DNA from: an uncultured Desulfobacter sp.
GTDB lineage: Bacteria > Desulfobacterota > Desulfobacteria > Desulfobacterales > Desulfobacteraceae
Reading direction: 5' to 3'
Assembly (NCBI RefSeq): GCF_963666145.1
Contig: NZ_OY762614.1
Location: 1,416,501-1,480,500 of the forward strand
DNA length: 64,000 bases
Below the pieces are notes generated by a model, which saw only the letters and a list, made by a program, of their open reading frames with translations, was not told where the DNA came from and searched no databases. Below are positions 17,864-27,207 of the stretch, one piece after another. The stretch's first letter is position 1; each line of letters starts with the position of its first letter. Both the position numbers and the translations under genes were made by a program.

Positions 17864-19630
17864 CTAGAATGCAAATACCGCGACCTGAAAATGGATGCCG
17901 TCATCCTGAATGTCATTGCCTGGGGTATCAACCGCTTTGAGCGGGTGCCCCCAGAAAATTTCCACCTCTCCCTTTAAAGGACAAGGGGAGCTCCTGATGA
18001 TGGTAAACGCCCAGTTAAGCCCAATGCCCATACTGTAAATATAATCCAGTGATGGTGTATCAGAATCTTTGTACCAGGCCCGGCCAAAATCAAAAAAGGG
18101 GATCAGATGAAGATGGTCAGCCCATTTCTTGTTCCGGATTAATGGAATCCGTGTTTCGATGGATGCAATGACACCGTTGTCCCGGACCAATTGATTTTCA
18201 CGGTATCCCCGTACGGAACACCTGCCGCCGATCGGAAGCTGTTCCAGGGCAAGCAATGCGTCGTCCGCCAATTGGACATCCAAGCGCATCACAGGCTGAA
18301 TGTGAAGCCGGGTAAAAATCCCGGTCCACTGAACCTGGCCAAGCCACGAGAAGAACCTGCCGTCGGGCTGTTCATCGTTATGAATCGTGGCATCAAAGCT
18401 GTTTATTCCCCAGGAAAAACGGGATTGGGCGGAAAACGCCTGTTTTTTTGACCGGAACAGATAGGTTTGAAAAAAACGAATGGCAGAAACAACGGATTCA
18501 CCCTCTTCACTGCCGGACGAAAAACTAAAAGGTTCGCCTTTCAGCCATGATTTGCTGGCCAGCCTTTCCCCGATCAGACCCATGGTAAATGCCTGGGTTT
18601 CAGAACGAAAAAAAGGCTGGGTCAACTTAAATTCCATGATTTCAGACTCGCTTTCAATATCAAGATCTGCAAAAGCTTCTTCTACAATCTGAAAGTCGTT
18701 TTTTCGATAACGGACCTGAAAAGATGTATCCCGGGAGGTAAACGGAATATCATATGACACATCAAAAAGCGGATTCAGTCCTTCGGAACGCCCGTAAGTC
18801 ATATCAAGACGGTCACCGATTCCGGTGATGCTTCTATGGGACAGAGAAAGAATGCCCCGTTCCGCGCCGACAGATGGAGACTGATAATTATTAAACGCCA
18901 TGTAGGCACTGAATGGTGAATTCTCTTCCACCCGGATATCCAGAACGCTTTGTCCGGGCTTCAGTCCCGGCTTGAATTCAGCTTGGAGCCGTTTGACAAC
19001 CTCTTTTTGCTGTAACAATTGCAGTCGGTCTTCCAGATTGAATATATTGACCGGCGGGCCGGCGGAAAGCCGGATACGGCTTTTGTAATACCTATCCCGA
19101 AGCCATCGGTTGCCGGATATGGATATTTCGGTTAACTCACCCTCAACAATGTGGTAAACCACCGTGCCCTTTGAGACGGTCTGATCGGGAAGGATTGCCC
19201 CTGAATTCATATACCCCTGTTTAATGTAGACCTGTGTTAATTCACGTCTAAGTGTTTCCAGTTCTAGATATCCCAGTTCCCGGTTCAGATAAGGGGCCGT
19301 GATTTTGGACAGTTCTGTGTCCGAAAAGACGCGGTTGCCTTTAATTTCTATTTTTTTAACAAAAATCCGGATTTCATCAGGCCTTACTGGGGGCGCCGTT
19401 TTTGGGGATTCCGTATTGCCGTCAGGCAAAGGCGTGGTGATTTTGGGAGCCGTCACAGGGTCCTCGTTTTGTTCGAGAAGCGGTTCCTGTCGGTTGCCGG
19501 ATCTCAGGGTCGGGTCTATTCCCGGTCGTTGCTGAAACCCATGGGCGGGGAAAGAGAATGAAGGGAGAAGAAAAACGAGCAGCCAAAAAATGATCCGCAT
19601 TGATAAGAAAACAAAAGAAAACGATTTCAC
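17864..19630 (-). CDS. Two-partner secretion outer-membrane transporter (TpsB, ShlB/FhaC type)
   Basis: This 588-residue protein should form the outer-membrane pore that exports the TpsA protein encoded upstream. It has a signal peptide (about 1-32), a proline-rich periplasmic linker, two POTRA domains (about 85-165 and 165-240, including IKGNRVFSDTELSKITAPYL and ISGNRWLRDRYYKSRIRL) and a 16-strand-type barrel ending in Phe (FQVAVFAF). RGYRENQLVRDNG near residue 480 matches the conserved loop-6 region of the Omp85/TpsB superfamily (VRGY). It lies 58 bases after the TpsA gene and 17 bases before the CHAT gene, so all three are probably cotranscribed. Confidence 0.92.
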   Translation of the reverse strand: MKSFSFVFLSMRIIFWLLVFLLPSFSFPAHGFQQRPGIDPTLRSGNRQEPLLEQNEDPVTAPKITTPLPDGNTESPKTAPPVRPDEIRIFVKKIEIKGNRVFSDTELSKITAPYLNRELGYLELETLRRELTQVYIKQGYMNSGAILPDQTVSKGTVVYHIVEGELTEISISGNRWLRDRYYKSRIRLSAGPPVNIFNLEDRLQLLQQKEVVKRLQAEFKPGLKPGQSVLDIRVEENSPFSAYMAFNNYQSPSVGAERGILSLSHRSITGIGDRLDMTYGRSEGLNPLFDVSYDIPFTSRDTSFQVRYRKNDFQIVEEAFADLDIESESEIMEFKLTQPFFRSETQAFTMGLIGERLASKSWLKGEPFSFSSGSEEGESVVSAIRFFQTYLFRSKKQAFSAQSRFSWGINSFDATIHNDEQPDGRFFSWLGQVQWTGIFTRLHIQPVMRLDVQLADDALLALEQLPIGGRCSVRGYRENQLVRDNGVIASIETRIPLIRNKKWADHLHLIPFFDFGRAWYKDSDTPSLDYIYSMGIGLNWAFTIIRSSPCPLKGEVEIFWGHPLKAVDTPGNDIQDDGIHFQVAVFAF

Positions 19631-19688
19631 AGCATATTAATCCTCAGCAGCGTATTCAATTAAACAGCACAGGCATCGTTCGCCTCAA

Positions 19689-22682
19689 TCAATCATTAAA
19701 TTCAGCCATCAGGCTCATTTGAAATCCACCGGGTTCCATGGGAAGAGCGTCCCGTCCTTTAACAATAAAACTGCCGTAATCGCCCTGCTTAACCCGGACC
19801 TCGCAGGGCGGTTTAATCAAATTCTCCGCATTTAAAAATTCGGACGGCAGGGGTTTAAGACTGCCGCTTACATTGGTAAAAGGCGAATGAATCTCCACAA
19901 CGCCGTCAACCCCGATTTCGGAAGAAGCATCAATAATAGCCAACGGATCTTTTAAAAACAGCGTTGAGGATATGTTTATATGGCCGCCTTCTCCTTCAAA
20001 TGCATTAGCATAAATTTGTGAATCTTCGCCCATAATGATATTTTTTGATGTCAGGGTTATGTTTCCCCCGGTGGTGTCGGCGCCGCCGCCTACGCTTGCC
20101 AGTATTTTGGCTGATTTCAGGGAGATCAGTTTACCGGCATCCACGTCAATGTTTCCTCCGTCGGCTTGGGAGGCCTGGGTGTTGATCACGGAATCGTCAC
20201 TGGTCAAATCAGATAAGACAGAAATGGTGACAGTTCCCGCATCCCCGGTGCCGCTGCTTTTTGCCAGAATTTCAGATTGATTCGACAAGTTCAAATTCCG
20301 GGCCGTAATATGGATATCCCCGCCCTGGGCCTTTTGGGATTCGGTTGTAATCAATCCGTTATCAAGGATCACATCTCCTGTGGTTTTGATTTCAAGCGCA
20401 CCGCCAGAGCCTGTGCTGAAACTGTCCGAAGCAATTTGAGCAACGTCCTTGATTATCAGATTTTCAGCATTTAAAATGAGTTTTCCACCATTACCGGATC
20501 CTTGGGTTTCACAGGAGATCCCCTTTCCCCCGCTTAATGTAATTTCTTGGGCATTTATTTCTATGTCACCGCCATTTCCATTGCTGTGGGTTGCGGCCAG
20601 AATACCGGCACCCGTCAGACTAATTTCTTTTGCGTCAATTTCGATAGGCCCTGCATCTGAGCCTCCAAGCGTCTCTGTAGAGATAAAAGTACCTTCCTTC
20701 ATGACGAGAGAATCCACATTCAATAATCGAATTGCCCCTCCCTGACCGGATGTATTTTCTGCATAAAGGCTGGTTATACAAGAAGACATTACCGAATCGT
20801 TGCCTGAAAGCAGTACTGCTCGTGAAGATATTAAAATCTCTCCGGCGTTGCCTTCATCATAAGCATTAGCAGAAATAATCCCCCCATCAAGCAGTTTTAA
20901 TGAATTGTCCGCAATAATGCTGATGCTCCCTGCATCGCCTGATATTTTGCTATCTGTTGCTATGTCTGTAGTTCCGCCTTCTTTCTGTCCCTTAATCACA
21001 ACATCATCTGCGGTGATCCAAATATGTCCTCCTGCACCTGCACCCCAAGAGATTGAATATATAGAAGATTCGCTTTGAACTGTTAATTGAGAGGCATTGA
21101 TACTGATGTCTCCGCCATTTCCGAAACCTACAGTGCCGTTAGAAATAGTTGAGTGATCAAGCAAAAAATTTTCTGAAATGATATTTATTGATCCGCTATC
21201 ACCTGAGGCGGTGGTACTTGCGTCAATAAGGCTGTTATTAAACGCTTCAAGAATATCAGCATGAATATTTATATTACCGGAGCTGCCGATACTTCCGTCA
21301 GAGCTGATCATGCCGTCATTCAAAGAGAGCCGTCCGGTTTCAATGATTATATTTCCCGAATTTCCTGATGTACTATCTGTTAATGCAGAGGTCGTTATTG
21401 ACCCGTTGCGTACGTCAACCTCATCTGCGGCTATTGTGATATCGCCGCTTGACGCGGTACCGGAAATATGTTCATGTATCCCGGTAAAACTATTAATGCT
21501 CTCTCCACCATCGATGTTCAACGTGTCAACATCCACTGAGATATTCGATCCTTTTCCCGTCCCAGTAGAAGCGGAATAAATGTAACTGCCGTTATTCATA
21601 TCAAAACTATTTGCTTCAATGAAAAGCGCACCACCATCTCCATCTCCAAAGCAGTGAGAACTAATCACAGAGTAGTCCGCCAATTTTAGATCCGGGGCCT
21701 TTACTATAACCTCACCGCTGTTTCCCGAAGCGAATGAAAGGGAATAAACCGTACTGCCGTTTGAAATATCCAGTTGCGATCCGGCCTCCATATCCACCGC
21801 CGTATCGGCACCATCAAAATCCCCAGAATTCCCTGAGCCTACGCTGGTTTCACTAAGCAGGATTCGCCCTCCTTTTATGATAACAGTTCCTGCTGAGGTT
21901 GCGCTGTCGGTAAATATATCTGCTTTTGATATATCAACGGTACCGGTCTGGCTGTTTTCTGCATATAACAGATTGGGGGCGTCTACATTAATTTCTCCGG
22001 CGCAACCGACACCGATCAATTGAATCTCTCCGCCCCGGGCACGAATTCGAGCACCCCAATCTCCGCCAACAACATCAATATCACCGGCAACAATAGACAA
22101 TCGTCCACCGTCATTTACCCCAATCCATGAGTCATCAAGAAAAATCCCCGCCGGATTGTCGTTTAGAAACCCAAAAGATTCAGGCTTTGCCACACTCAGG
22201 ATACTCTCCGTTGAAGGATCCGCATGAAAAATTTCACCATTATCAAATTTAAGATAATCTGCGGTGCTTGCATGAAAAGAGCCTTTCACGTCAAGATTTG
22301 CCCACGGGCCGAACATGATGCCGGACGGATTTAACAGATAAAAATCGGCCCCGTCTATGGTGGATTTAAGCGTCCCGTCGATATAAGAAGCGTTTCCCCC
22401 GGTAACACGGCTGATAATATTTTGTACTGAAGCCGGACCGGTGAACGTAGCACTTTCGTTCATTTGAATATTGAACTGACTGAAACTATGGAAAAGGTTT
22501 TGGCCTCGAATCTGCCCCAAATCATGCGTGATTTGGAAGTCAGGACCTCCCAGTGTTACTTCTGCACCCAATGAACCATCGGTGATGACTTCTGCCTGGC
22601 TGATAAAAGGAGGATAGACACCACCCCAAACAATACATACAACCAGGATCATAAACCAATTATAGTTTAGTAATAGTTTCAT
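19689..22682 (-). CDS. Two-partner secretion exoprotein (TpsA, filamentous-haemagglutinin type)
   Basis: This 997-residue protein has a signal peptide (about 1-30) and an N-terminal TPS secretion domain (about 31-160), with the typical NLFHSFSQFNI segment and the NPSGIMFGP motif. The rest (about 170-920) is a right-handed beta-helix of loosely repeated units built around GNxGxIxI and SGNSG-like turns. The C-terminus carries paired cysteine-type sequence PPCEVRVKQGDYGSFIVKGR, resembling the C-terminal region of cyanobacterial TPS proteins. It should be secreted through the TpsB protein encoded 58 bases downstream. It is short for an adhesin and has no visible toxin domain. It is divergent from a caspase-fold gene. 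Confidence 0.9.
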   Translation of the reverse strand: MKLLLNYNWFMILVVCIVWGGVYPPFISQAEVITDGSLGAEVTLGGPDFQITHDLGQIRGQNLFHSFSQFNIQMNESATFTGPASVQNIISRVTGGNASYIDGTLKSTIDGADFYLLNPSGIMFGPWANLDVKGSFHASTADYLKFDNGEIFHADPSTESILSVAKPESFGFLNDNPAGIFLDDSWIGVNDGGRLSIVAGDIDVVGGDWGARIRARGGEIQLIGVGCAGEINVDAPNLLYAENSQTGTVDISKADIFTDSATSAGTVIIKGGRILLSETSVGSGNSGDFDGADTAVDMEAGSQLDISNGSTVYSLSFASGNSGEVIVKAPDLKLADYSVISSHCFGDGDGGALFIEANSFDMNNGSYIYSASTGTGKGSNISVDVDTLNIDGGESINSFTGIHEHISGTASSGDITIAADEVDVRNGSITTSALTDSTSGNSGNIIIETGRLSLNDGMISSDGSIGSSGNINIHADILEAFNNSLIDASTTASGDSGSINIISENFLLDHSTISNGTVGFGNGGDISINASQLTVQSESSIYSISWGAGAGGHIWITADDVVIKGQKEGGTTDIATDSKISGDAGSISIIADNSLKLLDGGIISANAYDEGNAGEILISSRAVLLSGNDSVMSSCITSLYAENTSGQGGAIRLLNVDSLVMKEGTFISTETLGGSDAGPIEIDAKEISLTGAGILAATHSNGNGGDIEINAQEITLSGGKGISCETQGSGNGGKLILNAENLIIKDVAQIASDSFSTGSGGALEIKTTGDVILDNGLITTESQKAQGGDIHITARNLNLSNQSEILAKSSGTGDAGTVTISVLSDLTSDDSVINTQASQADGGNIDVDAGKLISLKSAKILASVGGGADTTGGNITLTSKNIIMGEDSQIYANAFEGEGGHINISSTLFLKDPLAIIDASSEIGVDGVVEIHSPFTNVSGSLKPLPSEFLNAENLIKPPCEVRVKQGDYGSFIVKGRDALPMEPGGFQMSLMAEFND

Positions 22683-22994
22683 GGTCTGATTCCATTCAGT
22701 AAACTCTTTACAGGCTGTTACATGACCTCATCCTAATTCTGAATTTACTTATTCTATGTTCGTTCAACACATGTATTTTTTGACATTCGCTTTTCTATAT
22801 CGTGTTGCGTAGGAGAAGCCAATAACCAAGTCAAATTTTTTCGTATTTAAAATTCTTATCTAACGCGATGTTAAGAGATCAAGAATGGTTGAAAGAATAT
22901 CTTTTTCGATTTATACCACATTTATAAACCACGCCGTTGATCATGATTAAAACGGACTCAATGTCATAACTTTAAGCTTCAATAAGGGAAAACG
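22683..22994. promoter_or_regulatory. Divergent promoter region between TpsA and caspase genes
   Basis: This A/T-rich 312-base gap must hold promoters for both directions. On the minus strand ATGTCAAA (22786-22779), 16 bases and CGAACATA (22762-22755) form a degraded version of the ECF-type element found at 5461 and 15024. The similarity is partial, so it is only a candidate. No coding sequence is visible. Confidence 0.4.
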
Positions 22995-25157
22995 ATGCAG
23001 CGTATAGGGGAAAAGACGGCATGGTTCATCTTTTATCTTTCATTAGTCGTTGGCATATCAGTCATTTTACCGCAAACAGGATACACGGCGCCTGCGCCTG
23101 TAAAATACGCGCTGTTAATCGGTATTGACGATTATACAGACACAGAGTTCCCATCTTTAAAAGGCGCAAAAAATGATGTTAAACTTATGGAGGATCTGCT
23201 CATCACCCGGTGGGGTTTTCACCCCCCCAATATATATAAGTTGATGGATCAAGAAGCGACCCACACCGGCATCGCCCAGGCATTTGCCGAGCTGGAAAAT
23301 ATGATTCAAACCGGGGATATGGTGTATATCCACTATTCCGGCCATGGCTCCCGTGTGCCGGATCTAAATCATGATGAGAGAACAATTCAGGGACAACAGA
23401 TGGATTCCACCTGGGTTTCCTATGGTTCCCGAACCCAATTGCCCGGCAGGGCCGGAACACCGAATGGTGCGTTCAATGAATCGTCAGGCATTGGTATCTA
23501 TACCACACAGGACAATGACTATGACATTATTGATGATGAAATTAACGCCTGGTTAAGCGCATTATCCAGAAAAACCGACCGCATTGTATTTGTCTCCGAC
23601 TCCTGCCATTCCGGCACCGTCACCCGGGGAACAGATGCCTTGAAAACAAGGGGGATCGCACCGGACAAACGCATTTATCCCCGGGGAAAAATCTGCCCTG
23701 CCGCCGAACCTGTTGCCGGAGTGCGGATCTCCGCATGCCGGGACAATGAGAAAGCCAGGGAATATAAGGCCGGAGAACAAATCCATGGAATGTTCACCTG
23801 GTTCTGGGCCCGGGCACTTGAGAGGGCCGTGCCCGGGTATACATGGGCTGACCTGTACAAAAAAACGGCCGCCCGGGTAAAAAATCAAAGTGATCGCCGC
23901 CAGCATCCCCAAATAGAAGGTTCCCGAAACTTACCGGTCTTCGGTGCTGGCTGTCTTGAAAAAGAGGGAACCATTGCAGTCAAAGACGTGATGCCTGACG
24001 GAAAATATATTTACCTGAATGCCGGGTCACTGTTAGGCGTAACGGTTGGATCGGTATACCGGGAATATAACCCGAACAAGCCGTCAGCAGAATTGGCCTC
24101 GGCGACCATCACCAAAGTCAAACCGGCCTGGAGTCTGGCAGCATGCCGGCAGCCTCTTTCTGTCGGTGCTCTTGTGATGCTTGAATCCTATCATTCCGAT
24201 ACGGAACCTATCAAAATCACCATTCGCTCAGACCTTGCAAGTGACGCCCCCCTGCTTGATAAACTGACTGCCATGGTGCAAGAACTCAACGCATATGAAA
24301 TCTCAGCGTCCCAGGCACACAACGGATTGCTGCTTCAAATCCTGCGCCCCAAACAAAATGCCCACGGCCGTTACATCTATGCAGCCAAGGCCGATACACT
24401 GCCCGTTTCTTTTGCCGATGCAGCTCCTGAATGCTGGATACTGACCACCGGAGAAGAGATATACAACAACCATGGCGCTTTAAAAGTGAACCTCACCGAT
24501 ACAAAGGCCATGGACTACCTAAAAATAAATTTAAGCAAAATTGCACGGATCAAAAATATGCTGACACTTTCTGCAACACCGGGTCAAAAGCCGTTTGTGG
24601 ATCTAAATGTCACCATTTGGAAACAAACTGATAAAGCCGATCCTGGCGCGCAACCCGGCGGAAAAGGCAAGTATTGGAAGCCGGAGAAAACATTGGCAGT
24701 TCAGGAACTTGATCAGATGGTATTCAAGGCGGAGGAAGGACATCAGCGCATGCTGACTTTTTCCATGAATAACCACGCGTTGTCGGCTTATCATACCTAC
24801 CTGATCAATATAACCCCATCCGGTGCGATCAATCCATTTTTTCCCGATCCTGGTTATACTGACATGGGATACCTCGGCCCCAAAGAAGACGTGGACATTG
24901 AGGGACTCTACTTTTACAGTGATACGCCGGGACGTGAGTATATTCGACTGATTGCCAGTCGGACGCCCCTCGATATCTATGTTCTCAAACAAGGTGCTTT
25001 TGTCGGCAGAACGAATAAAAGAACGAAATTAAGTGAACCCCCTTTGGAAAGGCTGCTGCAAATGAAGGTCGGGGCGGTTAAAACCCGTGGAGAATCAGGG
25101 GTGAATTTTAAGGCATCGGAATGGACAACGGTTCAGGGCGGATTTTATGTAGAATAA
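22995..25157 (+). CDS. Secreted caspase-fold peptidase with C-terminal DUF4384-like domain
   Basis: This 720-residue protein has a signal peptide (about 1-32, cleavage near GYTA) and then a caspase-like domain (about 36-315). The dyad is H117 in IHYSGHGSR and C204 in SDSCHSGT, close to metacaspase-type sites; acidic residues in the loop between them (DNDYDIIDDE) may bind calcium. The middle (about 320-560) has an SH3-like strand pattern. A DUF4384-like module (about 580-680, HQRMLTFSMNNHALSAYHTY) precedes the C-terminus. It should work in the periplasm or at the surface. An ECF sigma gene follows 135 bases later. The first caspase in the window lacks DUF4384 but has a separate DUF4384 partner. 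Confidence 0.9.
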   Translation: MQRIGEKTAWFIFYLSLVVGISVILPQTGYTAPAPVKYALLIGIDDYTDTEFPSLKGAKNDVKLMEDLLITRWGFHPPNIYKLMDQEATHTGIAQAFAELENMIQTGDMVYIHYSGHGSRVPDLNHDERTIQGQQMDSTWVSYGSRTQLPGRAGTPNGAFNESSGIGIYTTQDNDYDIIDDEINAWLSALSRKTDRIVFVSDSCHSGTVTRGTDALKTRGIAPDKRIYPRGKICPAAEPVAGVRISACRDNEKAREYKAGEQIHGMFTWFWARALERAVPGYTWADLYKKTAARVKNQSDRRQHPQIEGSRNLPVFGAGCLEKEGTIAVKDVMPDGKYIYLNAGSLLGVTVGSVYREYNPNKPSAELASATITKVKPAWSLAACRQPLSVGALVMLESYHSDTEPIKITIRSDLASDAPLLDKLTAMVQELNAYEISASQAHNGLLLQILRPKQNAHGRYIYAAKADTLPVSFADAAPECWILTTGEEIYNNHGALKVNLTDTKAMDYLKINLSKIARIKNMLTLSATPGQKPFVDLNVTIWKQTDKADPGAQPGGKGKYWKPEKTLAVQELDQMVFKAEEGHQRMLTFSMNNHALSAYHTYLINITPSGAINPFFPDPGYTDMGYLGPKEDVDIEGLYFYSDTPGREYIRLIASRTPLDIYVLKQGAFVGRTNKRTKLSEPPLERLLQMKVGAVKTRGESGVNFKASEWTTVQGGFYVE

Positions 25158-25292
25158 CATATTGGAAAAACCAACAGGATTTGCCGTTATACAGTCCGGA
25201 CCGTGCTTTCGTATTTTCGCTTTACAGTCATAATCCCCTATGATACTTCCAAATTGAATCTGAACTGAATACCAGCTGATTAAAAGCGGATT

Positions 25293-26003
25293 ATGACTGA
25301 ACGCCGGGAAACCAACGACTTTCAAACAGCCCAAAGGGTTTGCAACCAAATCCGCAGCGGGAATCTTGAAGCCATCACCGAACTTTACCAGGTCTATCAT
25401 CACCGATTTTTAGCTTTTGCAAACGCAAGATTACGAAGTAACCCGTCTGCGAGTCCTGAAGATGTCGTCAGTAAATTCTGGATAGAATTGTTAAATGGAA
25501 AAGCCATTTGCCGATTTAAAGGACTTAACTCCGCGTCCTTGTATTCATTTTTGTTAAACATTCTTGCGTACAGAATCCTGGACCATTTGCGCAGTATTGG
25601 GAATAAAACAAAACAGGAGATGAATGAAGCTGAATCAGGCCGGAATGGTAACAGGAAGAAAGATCTGTCAGATATTGCCGGGGAGAATCCCAAAGAACCG
25701 ACAAACCAGGAGACGATACTTCAACAGTTTGTGCATGAATCGTTGTTAGCGCTCTCTGAAAAAAACCCTAAAGATGCCGAATTGATAAAATTACATTTGC
25801 TGGAAGGATGGACATATACGGAAATTGCCGGCCACTTCTACAAGATGGAGGAGAGTGAGCAGTCAGAATCCCGAAAAATAACCGATAGAATCAAAAAACA
25901 GTTTACCAGACCCGGAACAGGCTCCAAATCCAAGCTTAAACGGATTATGGAAAATAAAATGAACCGATACGAACTGACGATTAAGGATTTACTGGGGGAA
26001 TAA
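25293..26003 (+). CDS. ECF-type RNA polymerase sigma factor
   Basis: This 236-residue protein has sigma region 2 (about 28-105, with ASPEDVVSKFWIELL and the DNA-melting LNILAYRILDHLR helix) and region 4 (about 145-190, with LLEGWTYTEIAGHF as the recognition helix-turn-helix). The linker is unusually long and charged (about 105-140), and there is a basic C-terminal tail of about 45 residues. It is followed 139 bases later by a membrane protein with an anti-sigma zinc-finger motif and follows a DUF4384 caspase. It is the natural candidate to read the ATGTCACC/CGTCA elements in this region. No clear copy of that element precedes its own gene. Confidence 0.88.
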   Translation: MTERRETNDFQTAQRVCNQIRSGNLEAITELYQVYHHRFLAFANARLRSNPSASPEDVVSKFWIELLNGKAICRFKGLNSASLYSFLLNILAYRILDHLRSIGNKTKQEMNEAESGRNGNRKKDLSDIAGENPKEPTNQETILQQFVHESLLALSEKNPKDAELIKLHLLEGWTYTEIAGHFYKMEESEQSESRKITDRIKKQFTRPGTGSKSKLKRIMENKMNRYELTIKDLLGE

Positions 26004-26041
26004 TCTGCGTGACGGATAATACACGTTCAAGGTGAGGCAAA

Positions 26042-26073
26042 ATGTCACCTTTTAGTTTTTCTTAACAGCTACT
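26042..26073 (+). promoter_or_regulatory. ECF-type -35 word upstream of the anti-sigma gene
   Basis: ATGTCACC plus TTTT (26042-26053) is identical to the words at 5461 and 15024. After 16 bases comes CAGCTACT, which matches CGTCA poorly. The word also forms the right arm of a seven-base inverted repeat (AAGGTGA 26029-26035, TCACCTT 26045-26051) followed by T-rich sequence, so it could instead be a weak terminator of the sigma gene. Confidence 0.4.
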
Positions 26074-26142
26074 ATAATAAGAGGCCATGATTTTGCGGGA
26101 GACCCAATCGGTACAACACAAGATCAACGTTTTAAATGTAAA

Positions 26143-27117
26143 ATGAAGACAGGCAAAAAAACAAACAATCAAAATACAGACGGCAACAGCCTGGAACATG
26201 AGAACAGGTTGCCCGATGACATATTGGCACACGTGTTTCAAAAGTATAATGAACAAAATAGCGAAACCGGATTCTGCGAAAAGACCGATATGGCCATTGC
26301 CTATGCACTTAATGAGCTGACCGGAAAAGAAAAGGAGAATACCGAATTACATATACTGAAGTGTAAAGCGTGTCTGGATATAGTGTTGGATGTGCGTGCC
26401 GCAGAAGCTGACGCAGCCGAAAAGGCCGATAAAAATTTACAAATAGCGCCTGCTGTTGCGGCTGCGATGAATTCATCAAGCGGTCTGGGAGACGCTGTAT
26501 ATTTCAAAAAAATTCGAACCCTCATTAAAATTCTGACGTTTTCCCCGACATCCAGGACGCATAAACTGGTCGCAGGGTTTGCTGCAGCAGCTCTGATCCT
26601 ATGTGTCGTTACCTTTGGTCTTCACAACAGGTTGTCGCCTGCTTCAATCCACATCGGACTGATTGCCACGACCGGTCGTTCCGTCCCGGTAAATACCGGA
26701 ACGGTCCGGGGAAGCGATGGGGACGCAGACCCGTCCAAGGTGCCGGAAACATATGTTCTGGAACCTGGAGGCATGCTAAAAACAGGGGATTATTTTAAGG
26801 TAAAAATTCAGACCGATAAAAAGGCATATGTATACCTGTTGCTGCATAACGAGGGCGGCAATACACTCTCATCTATTTACAGCGGAATAGCCGAAGCCGG
26901 AAAGGATGAAATTGTTCCTCAGGATTTGTACGGTATCCGGTTAGGACCTTACACGGGTATAAAAACCATATTTTTAATAGTTGCTTCAAAAGAGATAAAG
27001 AATTTTGATCAAAAAATTTCTTTACTCAAAAAGAACCCGGTGCTGGACAACCTGCGGCGCATATTTCCCAATACGCATGTCGAACGGTTCTCGTTTCATC
27101 ATGAGCCGGAAGATTAA
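26143..27117 (+). CDS. Probable membrane anti-sigma factor with periplasmic DUF4384-like domain
   Basis: This 324-residue protein has a cytoplasmic N-terminal half with the zinc-binding anti-sigma pattern H70-x3-C74-x2-C77 (ELHILKCKACL). One transmembrane helix follows (about 142-160, LVAGFAAAALILCVVTFGL), then a periplasmic domain (about 165-324). That domain resembles DUF4384 (GGMLKTGDYFKVKIQTDKKA, then VYLLLHNEGG). It lies downstream of the ECF sigma gene. In this reading it would hold the sigma factor inactive until its periplasmic domain senses something, perhaps through the caspases or DUF4384 proteins encoded nearby. The zinc-finger topology is well supported; the DUF4384 label is by eye. 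Confidence 0.75.
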   Translation: MKTGKKTNNQNTDGNSLEHENRLPDDILAHVFQKYNEQNSETGFCEKTDMAIAYALNELTGKEKENTELHILKCKACLDIVLDVRAAEADAAEKADKNLQIAPAVAAAMNSSSGLGDAVYFKKIRTLIKILTFSPTSRTHKLVAGFAAAALILCVVTFGLHNRLSPASIHIGLIATTGRSVPVNTGTVRGSDGDADPSKVPETYVLEPGGMLKTGDYFKVKIQTDKKAYVYLLLHNEGGNTLSSIYSGIAEAGKDEIVPQDLYGIRLGPYTGIKTIFLIVASKEIKNFDQKISLLKKNPVLDNLRRIFPNTHVERFSFHHEPED

Positions 27118-27207
27118 TCGGCAACATATCAGCTGCATTTCCATTCCCCATTTTAAAATAATTTTCATTTCAAAACAGCTGGTCCCTATTTTGCTTATAA
27201 TTTTCAC

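Noticed and set aside
22961..22984. ATGTCATA upstream of the second caspase gene as an ECF promoter
   Set aside because: No CGTCA-like box follows at 16 bases, and a start there would fall at the ATG itself.
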